Source of the DNA: JANQTF01 sp036835375
GTDB lineage: Bacteria > Bacteroidota > Bacteroidia > J057
DNA: 8,719 nt
Reading direction: 5' to 3'
Assembly: GCA_036835375.1 (NCBI GenBank)
Contig: DAITMB010000170.1
Span: 1 to 8,719, forward strand
Shown here: piece by piece, positions 1 through 6,511 of the stretch
How positions within the stretch are numbered: the first letter of the stretch is position 1
Layout: each line of letters starts with the position of its first letter
The notes under the pieces: model-generated
What the model saw: the letters and a program-made list of their open reading frames with translations, nothing else
Database searches by the model: none
What the model was told of the DNA's origin: nothing
Made by a program: the position numbers and the translations under genes

Positions 1-56
1 GTTCATGTGATTGGAAATTGTGAGTGGGTTGGTTTTCATAAATTTGAAAGGTAATG

Positions 57-83
57 GCAGAATTCCCCTAGGAGGAATTCTGC
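57..83 (-). terminator. Stem-loop downstream of the lipoprotein gene, candidate terminator
   Basis: A perfect 10-bp inverted repeat (GCAGAATTCC at 57-66, GGAATTCTGC at 74-83) encloses a 7-nt loop. It starts 31 bases past the stop codon of the lipoprotein gene, where a transcription end is expected. No clear U-tract follows on either strand, so it is not a classical intrinsic terminator; it could be a 3'-end stabilising hairpin instead. Confidence 0.45.
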
Positions 84-113
84 TGCTATATTAGTCAATT
101 CGGGCCTTGCTTC

Positions 114-1322
114 TCAGGGGCAGTTTAAGTAAAAACGCATGGTTGTGGGACCGTTCTTGCTACCACCTGTGTAATAATCAGTCCAGCATACATCGTCTCT
201 TGACGCAGTAGCTGTCCCCATTCCAGTTGTGTTTGCACCCAACTCTTCAATTGTTAGTGTTGGTCCGACTGTGAGGGTCAGCCAGCTTGGCCACCAGCTT
301 ACCGAAGCACTTGGATTAACTTCTATTTCGAATAGTTTGAGCGTGAACTTGGCTTTCAGCCCTTGATCTTCCTCCATAAAAGAAAAAGAAATGTTCAATC
401 CAGGGTTGTTGTCGTTCCAGTTGCTTACAATACGCTTGTTCATCACGTACCAGTCCTGGGGGTCGAATTGATTTCGATCTCCTGTAAAATGAAATTCTTC
501 CAAGATGTAGCCTTGCCCTGTGGCAGATGAGCCCGAAGCTACAACTGTCCCACCTCTCACGGAGCAAAAGAATTCTGGCTTACCCCACAACCAAGGCTCC
601 ACTGCGCTGAGGTTGGGAACGTTGACCTGCCAAAGTTCTACTTGCTGACCCTCATTAAAGGTAAGGCTGGAAGTGGAGTTGTCCTTCTTCACCGGAAGCA
701 ATCCAGGCTTGACGACCCCGTTTTCATCACATCTTTCGTTTTCTCCAACAGCCAAGACAGGAAAATCGGGTTCAATGTCAATCGGGAGTAAAATTTCTTC
801 CCAATTCTGCTTATATCCCCTGACATGTGTCATTCCCTTATCAGTATAAGGACGAATGATGACGGGTATGAATTCATGCTCTGCATCCCATTTTTCGATA
901 TTAACAGGAATGCTCAGTGTGAGCAAGGGATTGTTTTCGAGAATTCGTTCTAAGCTCTTTGTCGCTTCTGCGGGTGAAAGATTGTGCGCTGCTGAGAAGG
1001 AGCTGAACAGTTTTGCTTGAAGCAATTGACCGTCAGTAAACCTATGATCCAAGATGTGAGAAATCAAAACATCATAATCACCATCAAACTGGAGCATTGC
1101 TTTTGTCTTTATCAAAATTCTGAATTCAGAATCTTCCATGATAAGTGCTAAAGCCTTTGATACTGCATCGAACTGAGCATCTATATCCAAGAAAGAATCT
1201 TCGATGTGAGCTTCAGTATCGGGTACTATTGGGAGCTGCTGTTGTTGACATCCCATCATCCCTACACTAATGAGAGAGAGAATCCTCATGAAAACTTTGA
1301 AATTAGACATATTGAAGATCAT
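114..1322 (-). CDS. Uncharacterised secreted lipoprotein, 402 aa
   Basis: Function not recognised. The N-terminus has a basic stretch (Lys9, Arg13), a hydrophobic segment (about residues 14-24) and a Cys at 25 in the context MMGC. This is a non-canonical but plausible signal-peptidase II lipobox, so the product is probably a lipoprotein anchored in the outer membrane. Residues ~50-130 look helical and contain the stretch FDGDYDVL (79-86). Residues ~133-195 look beta-rich, with SIPVNIEKWD (137-146), FPVLAVGENER (187-197) and alternating hydrophobics. This pattern is familiar from uncharacterised Bacteroidota lipoproteins, but I cannot name a family with confidence; a weak likeness to DUF3103-type proteins is possible. 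The C-terminal ~150 residues are rich in Trp, Gly, Thr and Ser. Four Cys follow the lipid Cys (198, 253, 379, 401), enough for two disulfides. Met5 (start at 1310) is an equally good start; Met12 would leave a very short signal peptide. The gene is visibly more AT-rich than the three genes across the assembly gap. Confidence 0.85.
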   Translation of the reverse strand: MIFNMSNFKVFMRILSLISVGMMGCQQQQLPIVPDTEAHIEDSFLDIDAQFDAVSKALALIMEDSEFRILIKTKAMLQFDGDYDVLISHILDHRFTDGQLLQAKLFSSFSAAHNLSPAEATKSLERILENNPLLTLSIPVNIEKWDAEHEFIPVIIRPYTDKGMTHVRGYKQNWEEILLPIDIEPDFPVLAVGENERCDENGVVKPGLLPVKKDNSTSSLTFNEGQQVELWQVNVPNLSAVEPWLWGKPEFFCSVRGGTVVASGSSATGQGYILEEFHFTGDRNQFDPQDWYVMNKRIVSNWNDNNPGLNISFSFMEEDQGLKAKFTLKLFEIEVNPSASVSWWPSWLTLTVGPTLTIEELGANTTGMGTATASRDDVCWTDYYTGGSKNGPTTMRFYLNCP

Positions 1323-1340
1323 TAAATTATGAATAATAAA

Positions 1341-1348
1341 CGAATATA
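1341..1348 (-). promoter_or_regulatory. Possible -7 promoter element of the lipoprotein gene
   Basis: The minus strand reads TATATTCG, one mismatch from the Bacteroidota -7 consensus TAnnTTTG. It lies 18 bases upstream of the start codon at 1322 and 19 bases downstream of the phased CTTAA repeats, a workable geometry for an activator replacing the -33 contact. The match is weak in an AT-rich context. Confidence 0.25.
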
Positions 1349-1367
1349 GATTGAATTCGGATGGCCA

Positions 1368-1397
1368 GCTTTAAGCGAATGTTAAGTCACTGTTAAG
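1368..1397 (-). promoter_or_regulatory. Three 11-bp-phased CTTAA(C/A) repeats, Pho-box-like operator
   Basis: On the minus strand, reading toward the lipoprotein gene, the order is CTTAACAG, 3-nt spacer, CTTAACAT, 3-nt spacer, CTTAAAGC. The three octamers start exactly 11 bp apart (plus-strand positions 1390-1397, 1379-1386, 1368-1375). Direct repeats phased at one helical turn are typical of OmpR/PhoB-family response regulators. The sequence resembles the Pho boxes described for cyanobacterial SphR (CTTAACCT repeats with 3-bp spacers) and Bacillus PhoP (TTAACA with about 5-bp spacers). The site ends 45 bp upstream of the start codon. Use as a phosphate-starvation site in this phylum is inference. 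Confidence 0.4.
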
Positions 1398-1633
1398 TAA
1401 TATCAAAATGACACTTGAACGACCATTCAATTTACTAGGTATAAATTACATCACTTAAACTTTATGAATGGTGATACATCAAAATTTACTTTCGAAAGTT
1501 CAAAACCAGAAAGTCATAGTTAATGAAAAATAAAGGGCAAAATGTCCTAGCTATACATTTTTGACACTTGACTTCCACTATCTTGCCGCATCTGGGACAA
1601 AATACTGTCCCGAAACATTTCCGATCGCACTAT

Positions 1634-1698
1634 GAGATTTTGAGAAGAGAGATGGTGAGACGTGAGATATTGAGAAGCGAGATATTGAGAAGCGAGAC
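1634..1698. repeat. GA-rich 15-bp tandem repeat, four units plus a partial unit
   Basis: Four 15-bp units stand in perfect register at 1634-1648, 1649-1663, 1664-1678 and 1679-1693, followed by GAGAC (1694-1698). The last two units are identical (GAGATATTGAGAAGC). The first differs from them at 2 of 15 positions, and the second keeps GAGAT and TGAGA. Each unit is an 8+7 pair of GAGA-starting half-units, so the array is also a quasi-heptamer repeat. Short GA-rich intergenic arrays of this look occur in Bacteroidota genomes; their function is unknown. It lies 44 bases from the assembly gap. Confidence 0.85.
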
Positions 1699-1742
1699 AA
1701 GAGCGCTTTTTCCGTTGGCTGAGGCTCTCGAAGCCATCGGAA

Positions 1743-1842
1743 NNNNNNNNNNNNNNNNNNNNNNNNNNNNNNNNNNNNNNNNNNNNNNNNNNNNNNNNNN
1801 NNNNNNNNNNNNNNNNNNNNNNNNNNNNNNNNNNNNNNNNNN
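1743..1842. other. Assembly gap of exactly 100 Ns
   Basis: The run is exactly 100 Ns, the usual convention for a scaffold gap of unknown length. True sequence of any size may be missing here, so the adjacency of the lipoprotein gene to the other three genes is not proven at base level. The beta-helix gene stop (1846-1848) is only 3 bases from the gap edge, so its 3' region and terminator are lost. Confidence 0.97.
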
Positions 1843-1845
1843 GAA

Positions 1846-3690
1846 CTAGCGCTTCACCACCTTCTGGATGGCTTGGCGATCGCCCTGAAGCAAATGCACA
1901 AAATAAATCCCCTCATTCAGTTGGGCAAAATCCAGCTCAGTCTGACGAACAAAGCGATGAGACTGAACCAGCCTGCCGGCTACGTCATAGACCTGCACGT
2001 CGATCGGCTCAGGGGAGGGCACACTGATTTGAATGTAGAGGTGATCTTCCACCGGACTGGGGTAGAGGCTGAATGCAGGGAAAGGCAATCGGTCTCTGAT
2101 AGAAGTGTTGATCACCACGCCATCCAAGCCATTGAGCCGGGCAGCAAGCTGCGCCTCATAGAGCGACTCAATGGCCAATGATTCCCCTAGGTTGCTTCCC
2201 TCGATCCAGCCAGCGGGATGACTAAACGGTCCATCGCCGTTGACTTGGCCGGTGCAGCCAATAGCATAATTTTGAGCGGTCGGCGGTTTTTGCACACACA
2301 ACTTACCGTTTTTCACGTCACAGTTCCAAGCTACCGAGTTTGCAAGGGACCAGCCATGAGATGTGCCATAGTCGCCACGGTTGTACAGCCCAAGCAGGAG
2401 CAGGCCAGTCGATCGCACCGATTCCTCTACATGATTGTCAAATAATACTCCCATACTCCAGCGTCTGTGGCCTTCGCTGGCGATGTAGGCCGCCACTGAT
2501 GTGCAGCGCAAAAATACACAGCCCGACACCCAACTGGTGCCATTCGACACATAATGATGGCGGCCATTGGTAGCCCGACAGTCCTTAACCAATACCTGCG
2601 AACAAGCCTTGCTCAGGTTGAAATTATACATTCTCGCTCCTGTTACCTGGGCCACCGGGTCGAGCGCCTCGCAATTTTCTACCGTGACACGCGTCGCGGT
2701 CTCCAGATCCACTCCAGCGAAGCCGAAGTGAAGGAAGCTGCAGTTTTTCACCCAACTATCCTCAATCTGCCTCATCTTGACCGCGTTCCAAGCGTGGGCT
2801 TCATCATTTCCCCCCGCAGTCTCGATGTCGATCCGAAGGTTTTCGATCCCGATTTGAGTCAAAATGCCCAGGCGATTGTGGGTATAAATATAGGACTGTG
2901 ACAATGATCTGTCGAGTCGATTATAAATTGGTACATCCACCGTGATGACATTTCCCTCAATGGCGGTGATTCTCCGGTTAAACACCAGCGGCTGAGAACC
3001 AACAGTCCAATTTGCGTCGGAGGCAGTTCCCCCTCCCCCCACGGCATCGACCCAGGCTTGTGTGCAGGGATGAAACACGATAATGTTGTCACCAACGGAA
3101 AAGGGAGCAGCGCTTGCGACTTCAAAGCTGTTTTCGCCAACCAACACATGTTCGCTCGTGATATCCGTTCTAGTGCCAGCCACGGTCCCGCTCCAGGAGC
3201 TGGGAGATCCACCTCCAGCTACGATGATGTTCCGCTGATTGGGCACGTTGCCTACGCCCACAAGCACCGTGTTGTTGAGGGTGTCAGCCCCATTTCCAAC
3301 GCCCCGCAACACGACCCCCTCCTCGCGGAGGAGGATGGTTCCGTGAATTTCGTAACGCCCGGCGTTGAGCAAGATGGCGCCGCGCAGACCTTGGGCATCT
3401 TTGGGCAAAAAGGCTGCTTGGTCGATGGCGGCCTGAATGTGGGCCGTGTTGTCCCCTGGAATCGGCGAAACTGTGATCTCATTGAGCAGCACAGGGAGTT
3501 CTACCCCGCCACCCATGTAGCCAGCATGGCTAAAGTCGGGGATCACGTTCCCAGCCGTGTCTCGCACATAGCTCAGGGAGCCATCTGGATTTTCATAGAC
3601 CAAGGAAGAATTCCACTGGGCATGAAGCTGGGGGGTGAATAGCAGGCTTGTTACAAATAGCAAGTAATACAACGGCGTTAATCGTTTCAT
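1846..3690 (-). CDS. Secreted right-handed beta-helix protein with T9SS type A sorting domain
   Basis: I chose the Met at 3690 because it begins a clean Sec signal peptide (MKRLTPLYYLLF... cleaved after LHA before Gln-Trp). The frame is open 15 codons further, to 3735, but that extension would bury the signal. The product is 614 aa. Residues ~75-150 resemble the N-terminal part of pectate-lyase-like (Pectate_lyase_3-type) beta-helices: D-N-T-A-H-I-Q-A-A-I-D, then G-A-I-L-L-N-A-G-R-Y-E-I, then V-V-L-R-G-V-G. The middle, to residue ~485, shows short beta-coils with regularly placed Asn, Gly and Cys; DPVAQVTG, GRHHYVS and KPPTAQNYAIGC recall uncharacterised beta-helix proteins of Bacteroidota and related phyla. 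There are about ten Cys, none in an obvious catalytic motif. The last ~75 residues are a T9SS type A sorting domain: LYPSPVEDHLYI, VYDVAGRLVQS, LNEGIYFVHL and a basic KVVKR end. The protein is thus expected on the cell surface or outside the cell. Polysaccharide binding or cleavage is likely by fold, but the substrate cannot be told. The bases just upstream of the start form a 12-bp palindrome, AAAATTAATTTT (3692-3703). Confidence 0.9.
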   Translation of the reverse strand: MKRLTPLYYLLFVTSLLFTPQLHAQWNSSLVYENPDGSLSYVRDTAGNVIPDFSHAGYMGGGVELPVLLNEITVSPIPGDNTAHIQAAIDQAAFLPKDAQGLRGAILLNAGRYEIHGTILLREEGVVLRGVGNGADTLNNTVLVGVGNVPNQRNIIVAGGGSPSSWSGTVAGTRTDITSEHVLVGENSFEVASAAPFSVGDNIIVFHPCTQAWVDAVGGGGTASDANWTVGSQPLVFNRRITAIEGNVITVDVPIYNRLDRSLSQSYIYTHNRLGILTQIGIENLRIDIETAGGNDEAHAWNAVKMRQIEDSWVKNCSFLHFGFAGVDLETATRVTVENCEALDPVAQVTGARMYNFNLSKACSQVLVKDCRATNGRHHYVSNGTSWVSGCVFLRCTSVAAYIASEGHRRWSMGVLFDNHVEESVRSTGLLLLGLYNRGDYGTSHGWSLANSVAWNCDVKNGKLCVQKPPTAQNYAIGCTGQVNGDGPFSHPAGWIEGSNLGESLAIESLYEAQLAARLNGLDGVVINTSIRDRLPFPAFSLYPSPVEDHLYIQISVPSPEPIDVQVYDVAGRLVQSHRFVRQTELDFAQLNEGIYFVHLLQGDRQAIQKVVKR

Positions 3691-3777
3691 GAAAATTAAT
3701 TTTTTAGTCCAGTAAAGTGCCTGATCGGGCAACATCGCAAAATGAGTAGTGGGGGAGGAGCTTCATGCCCAAGGGCG

Positions 3778-6342
3778 CTATTTCACCAACCATCTGACTT
3801 GGGCTTGGAGGTCTTGGCCCCGAAGCTGAATCGTGTAGAGTCCGCTGGTCAGGCCTCTTGGCTGAAGCACATGTGTTTGCAGGCCCGCATCACTGAAAAA
3901 TGGTTCTGAAGCGACCAGCCTGCCGTGAATGTCATACACCTGCATGGTGAACTGGCCTCCCTTTGGAGCGAAAAATTCTACCCGCACGGCTTCATGGCCA
4001 GAAGCAGGATTGGGCATGACCCGCATGGTTGAAATCATGGCCTCCTTGTCGAGGTTCACAGTTGATACACAGGGAGAATACGTGCTGGAATCCGGACGGC
4101 TGCCAATGGATACGTAGTCAAAGTAGAATTCATTGCCGTTGAAATTGGCATCACCCCTGTCAAGGAAAAACCAGAAATCACGAAGATCTGTGGAATCGAA
4201 ATTTGCGTAATTTGCTCCGTTGAAGGTATAAGCCAGCTCCGTCCATGTTGTGAGATCGCCCGGTACCACTTGCTCCACGATCTCTGAACGTTCGTCTAGG
4301 CTGCCTTCACCAGCTCGCAGCCACATCCCCAAGTTCACCTGCGCCAGAGAGCGCACCCGCACGTAGAAAGTCATTTGGCCAGATATATCTACAAGGTCGT
4401 TGCCCAAATCATCCTTGGGATTGATGATCATCGGGCTAAATGCGGGGTAGGGATCACCCGTTGGGTCAGTCACAGACACAACGAGCTGGCCACATTCGGT
4501 ATCGATGACTTGCGTCAACTTAATGGATTCAGATCCTCCTAGCAAATCATCTTGGGTGGAATTCCAGTTCAGGACATATGGAAATTCAAATGAGGGCAGC
4601 AGCGAACAGGGAGAATGATCCGCAGCGTTTGGCTTATTACCAACGGCGATGTAATCGAAATAGACCTCATTTCCAGCAAAATTATCGTCGTCCCGATCAA
4701 GGAAAAACCATAGATCTCTCAGGTCCGTGCTATCAAAACCTCCAATGTTCGACGCATCAAATCCAAAGCTGAGTTCAGTCCAGTTGAGCGTGTCTCCGGG
4801 CAAGCTTTGCTCTTGGAGCAGAGAGCGGAAGGGTGCACTGCCATCGCCTGATCGAGCAATAAACCCAATTCTCACGCTATCTCGACTTCGCGCTCGCAAG
4901 TGAATGGTCATGGCCCCCGAGAGATCGGTAATTTCCATTCCGGCTGAGTCTCTCGGATTGATGATGATCGGGCTAAATGCCGTCCATGGCGCATTGGCAG
5001 GGTCCGCCACTGACACCATCAACTGGCTGCATGAGCTGTCAATCACTTGGGCAAGGGTTGCGGCTGCCGTTCCAGAAAAGATCTGATCGCTGCCCGAAGT
5101 CCAATGAAGGGTGTATTGAATGGCCATTGTGCTATCGCCACCACTACCACCGCCACTGGTTGTATCGCTGAAGCAGGTCGAAAGAAGGGATGTATCCGGC
5201 TGTCCGCCGATGCTGAGAAAGTCAAAATAGACCTCATTCCCTGCAAAATTTACCGTTCCTCTGTCCAAAAAGACCCACACATCGCGCAAGTCGGTTGAAT
5301 CAAATCCGCCGAGGTTGCTGGCATTGATTTCAAATGTCAAGAGGGACCAGCTTGCGGTGTCGCCAGGGAGGACCTGCTCTTGCAGGGTGCTGCGAAATGG
5401 TGTGCTACCATCGCCGGATCGCAAGAGCATCCCTACCTTGACGCTGTCTCTGCTTCGCATACGTATGCTCACACTCATGTTGCCAGAAAGGTCCACCACT
5501 TCATTTCCTGCACTGTCGATCGGATTGAAGATGAGCGCATTAAAGGCTGCAAGCGGTGCATTTACGGGGTCGGTGACTGACACACCGAGCTGGCTACAGT
5601 TCACATCAATGGTCTGGGTGGTCACCGAAGCTGCTATTCCAGAAAAAACATCATCCGAAGCGTCAGACCAGTGTACTGCATAGAGGGCGACTGCGGGAGC
5701 CGGAGGCTGCAACGTTTGGAGACAATTCGAAAAAGTCGCGCTGTCAGGTGCCGCACCGATAGAGACATAATCGAGGTAAAATTCGTTCCCGGCAAAATTA
5801 TTCACTCCCCGATCTAGGTAAAACCAGATATCGAGCAAGTTGGTCGAATCAAGTCCGCCGAGTGTGGCAGCAGTAAATTCAAATTCATACTCGCTCCAGG
5901 CGCTCGCTTCAGCGGGCACCACATATTCTATCCGGTCACTGCGCTCGGTCGTGCCTCCAGCGCCAGATCGAAGTTGCACGGCAAGCCGCACGGATTGCGG
6001 GCTGCGCACCCGAAAATAAATTCGCAAGTTGCCAGAGAGATCGGTGATCTCATTGCCAGCCATGTCCTGCGGATTGATTTGATAAGCATTAAAAGGAAGA
6101 AGCGGTGCGTTGGCAGTGTCGGTCACTGAGACGCGTACCTGGCTACATACACTGTCGAGGCTCATGGTGGAGACAGTTCCTGCAGCTCCTGACGTGAGAT
6201 TCGGGTCGCTGGCGCTGTTCCAGTGAGTCACATACAGCGGGGTTTGAGCAAGCAGGCCAGCTGGTAGCCCAATCAACAAAAAGCTAATCAACAAGGGGAA
6301 TAAATGCTGGTAGCCGCGAGGTAAAGGAGAACGTAGATTCAT
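3778..6342 (-). CDS. Secreted four-module repeat protein with T9SS type A sorting domain
   Basis: The 854-aa product starts with a signal peptide (to LLAQ, residue ~33; no alternative Met fits). It has four tandem modules at about residues 34-208, 218-391, 408-580 and 588-759, then a T9SS type A sorting domain at ~768-854 (MPNPASG, VYDIHGRLV, LTSGLYTIQL, terminal WLVK). Each module has a Trp near its start (41, 225, 414, 593), a V-S-V-(T/A)-D stretch, an N-P-x-D-x-x-G motif followed by D-(L/I)-S-G, and the signature LDR(G/D)xxNFxGNE. Each has exactly two Cys, always 141 residues apart, so one disulfide per module is likely. Predicted content is nearly all beta. The pattern suggests a jelly-roll, carbohydrate-binding-like module, but I cannot name a CBM family and see no catalytic domain. 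Modules 2 and 3 are joined by a Gly/Ser linker (~392-405). Role inferred: surface-displayed multivalent binder or adhesin. The receptor gene ends 169 bp upstream and the beta-helix gene starts 87 bp downstream on the same strand, so co-transcription is possible but unproven. Confidence 0.93.
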   Translation of the reverse strand: MNLRSPLPRGYQHLFPLLISFLLIGLPAGLLAQTPLYVTHWNSASDPNLTSGAAGTVSTMSLDSVCSQVRVSVTDTANAPLLPFNAYQINPQDMAGNEITDLSGNLRIYFRVRSPQSVRLAVQLRSGAGGTTERSDRIEYVVPAEASAWSEYEFEFTAATLGGLDSTNLLDIWFYLDRGVNNFAGNEFYLDYVSIGAAPDSATFSNCLQTLQPPAPAVALYAVHWSDASDDVFSGIAASVTTQTIDVNCSQLGVSVTDPVNAPLAAFNALIFNPIDSAGNEVVDLSGNMSVSIRMRSRDSVKVGMLLRSGDGSTPFRSTLQEQVLPGDTASWSLLTFEINASNLGGFDSTDLRDVWVFLDRGTVNFAGNEVYFDFLSIGGQPDTSLLSTCFSDTTSGGGSGGDSTMAIQYTLHWTSGSDQIFSGTAAATLAQVIDSSCSQLMVSVADPANAPWTAFSPIIINPRDSAGMEITDLSGAMTIHLRARSRDSVRIGFIARSGDGSAPFRSLLQEQSLPGDTLNWTELSFGFDASNIGGFDSTDLRDLWFFLDRDDDNFAGNEVYFDYIAVGNKPNAADHSPCSLLPSFEFPYVLNWNSTQDDLLGGSESIKLTQVIDTECGQLVVSVTDPTGDPYPAFSPMIINPKDDLGNDLVDISGQMTFYVRVRSLAQVNLGMWLRAGEGSLDERSEIVEQVVPGDLTTWTELAYTFNGANYANFDSTDLRDFWFFLDRGDANFNGNEFYFDYVSIGSRPDSSTYSPCVSTVNLDKEAMISTMRVMPNPASGHEAVRVEFFAPKGGQFTMQVYDIHGRLVASEPFFSDAGLQTHVLQPRGLTSGLYTIQLRGQDLQAQVRWLVK
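4066..6243 (-). repeat. Four tandem in-frame ~520-bp coding repeats
   Basis: The modules of the secreted repeat protein map to about 5719-6243, 5170-5691, 4603-5121 and 4066-4581, reading right to left. The period by the conserved first Cys is 183, 189 and 179 residues; all the variation lies in the linkers between modules. Modules 2 and 3 are closest (both share GFDSTDLRD and NFAGNEVYFD and nearly the same SGDGS-PFRS stretch), suggesting the most recent duplication. Module 1 is the most diverged. Confidence 0.9.
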
Positions 6343-6435
6343 TTTGCGAGGTAATTGGAAGGTGAAGTAGTCTTTGGGTCCAATGTCCTCAAAAATGCAG
6401 CAGCGGCTGGTAGGTGTTCGTCTTGATTGAAGGTG

Positions 6436-6460
6436 AAAAAAATATCGGAAGGGGACGATA
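6436..6460 (-). terminator. Weak candidate terminator after the TonB receptor gene
   Basis: On the minus strand TATCG and CGATA form a 5-bp stem with an 8-nt loop, followed directly by seven Ts (6436-6442). It lies ~50 bp past the receptor stop codon. The stem is short and AT-rich, and it shares bases with the neighbouring palindrome at 6457-6470, so the two structures would be alternatives. If real it would partly separate the receptor from the downstream gene. Confidence 0.22.
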
Positions 6461-6470
6461 GCATGCTATC
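6457..6470. promoter_or_regulatory. 14-bp perfect palindrome in the receptor-repeat protein spacer
   Basis: GATAGCATGCTATC is a perfect palindrome lying 114 bp upstream of the repeat-protein start. It abuts a second interrupted palindrome, TGCCATTGGCA (6471-6481). It could be an operator for a dimeric regulator or a hairpin in a read-through transcript. I found no convincing TAnnTTTG promoter nearby. The remainder of the spacer shows nothing else. Confidence 0.3.
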
Positions 6471-6511
6471 TGCCATTGGCAACTGTTCTCTGTCGCCCAA
6501 GTCGTCGTTGC

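Larger units (their letters stand above)
1323..1845. other. Long intergenic region without a supported gene
   Basis: These 523 bases hold no credible gene. From the left they contain the putative promoter and phased repeats of the lipoprotein gene, then AT-rich sequence with a 12-bp perfect palindrome ACTTTCGAAAGT (1488-1499) and an inverted repeat with 7-bp arms AAAATGT/ACATTTT (1539-1545 and 1555-1561). A GA-rich 15-bp tandem repeat and the 100-N assembly gap follow. The one plus-strand reading frame here (from 1568) consists of the repeat and runs into Ns, so I do not call it a gene. Confidence 0.7.

Noticed and set aside
1634..1698. A CRISPR array
   Set aside because: The units are contiguous 15-mers with no unique spacers, so this is a simple tandem repeat.
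1568..1849. A plus-strand reading frame of 93 codons between the lipoprotein and beta-helix genes
   Set aside because: It encodes the GA-rich tandem repeat as Arg/Glu-rich repeats and then runs through the 100 Ns. It has no family likeness, and the frame across the gap is meaningless.
3058..3642. A 194-codon plus-strand frame antisense to the beta-helix gene
   Set aside because: There is no recognisable domain, and the minus-strand gene has a full signal peptide, fold and sorting domain over the same bases.
3691..3735. A 15-codon upstream extension of the beta-helix gene to the Met at 3735
   Set aside because: It would place charged residues and a second Met before a complete signal peptide that begins at 3690. 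The internal start fits export better.
3721..3737. A possible hairpin (TGCC/GGCA) between the repeat-protein and beta-helix genes
   Set aside because: The continuous stem is only 4 bp and no T-tract follows, too weak to call a terminator.
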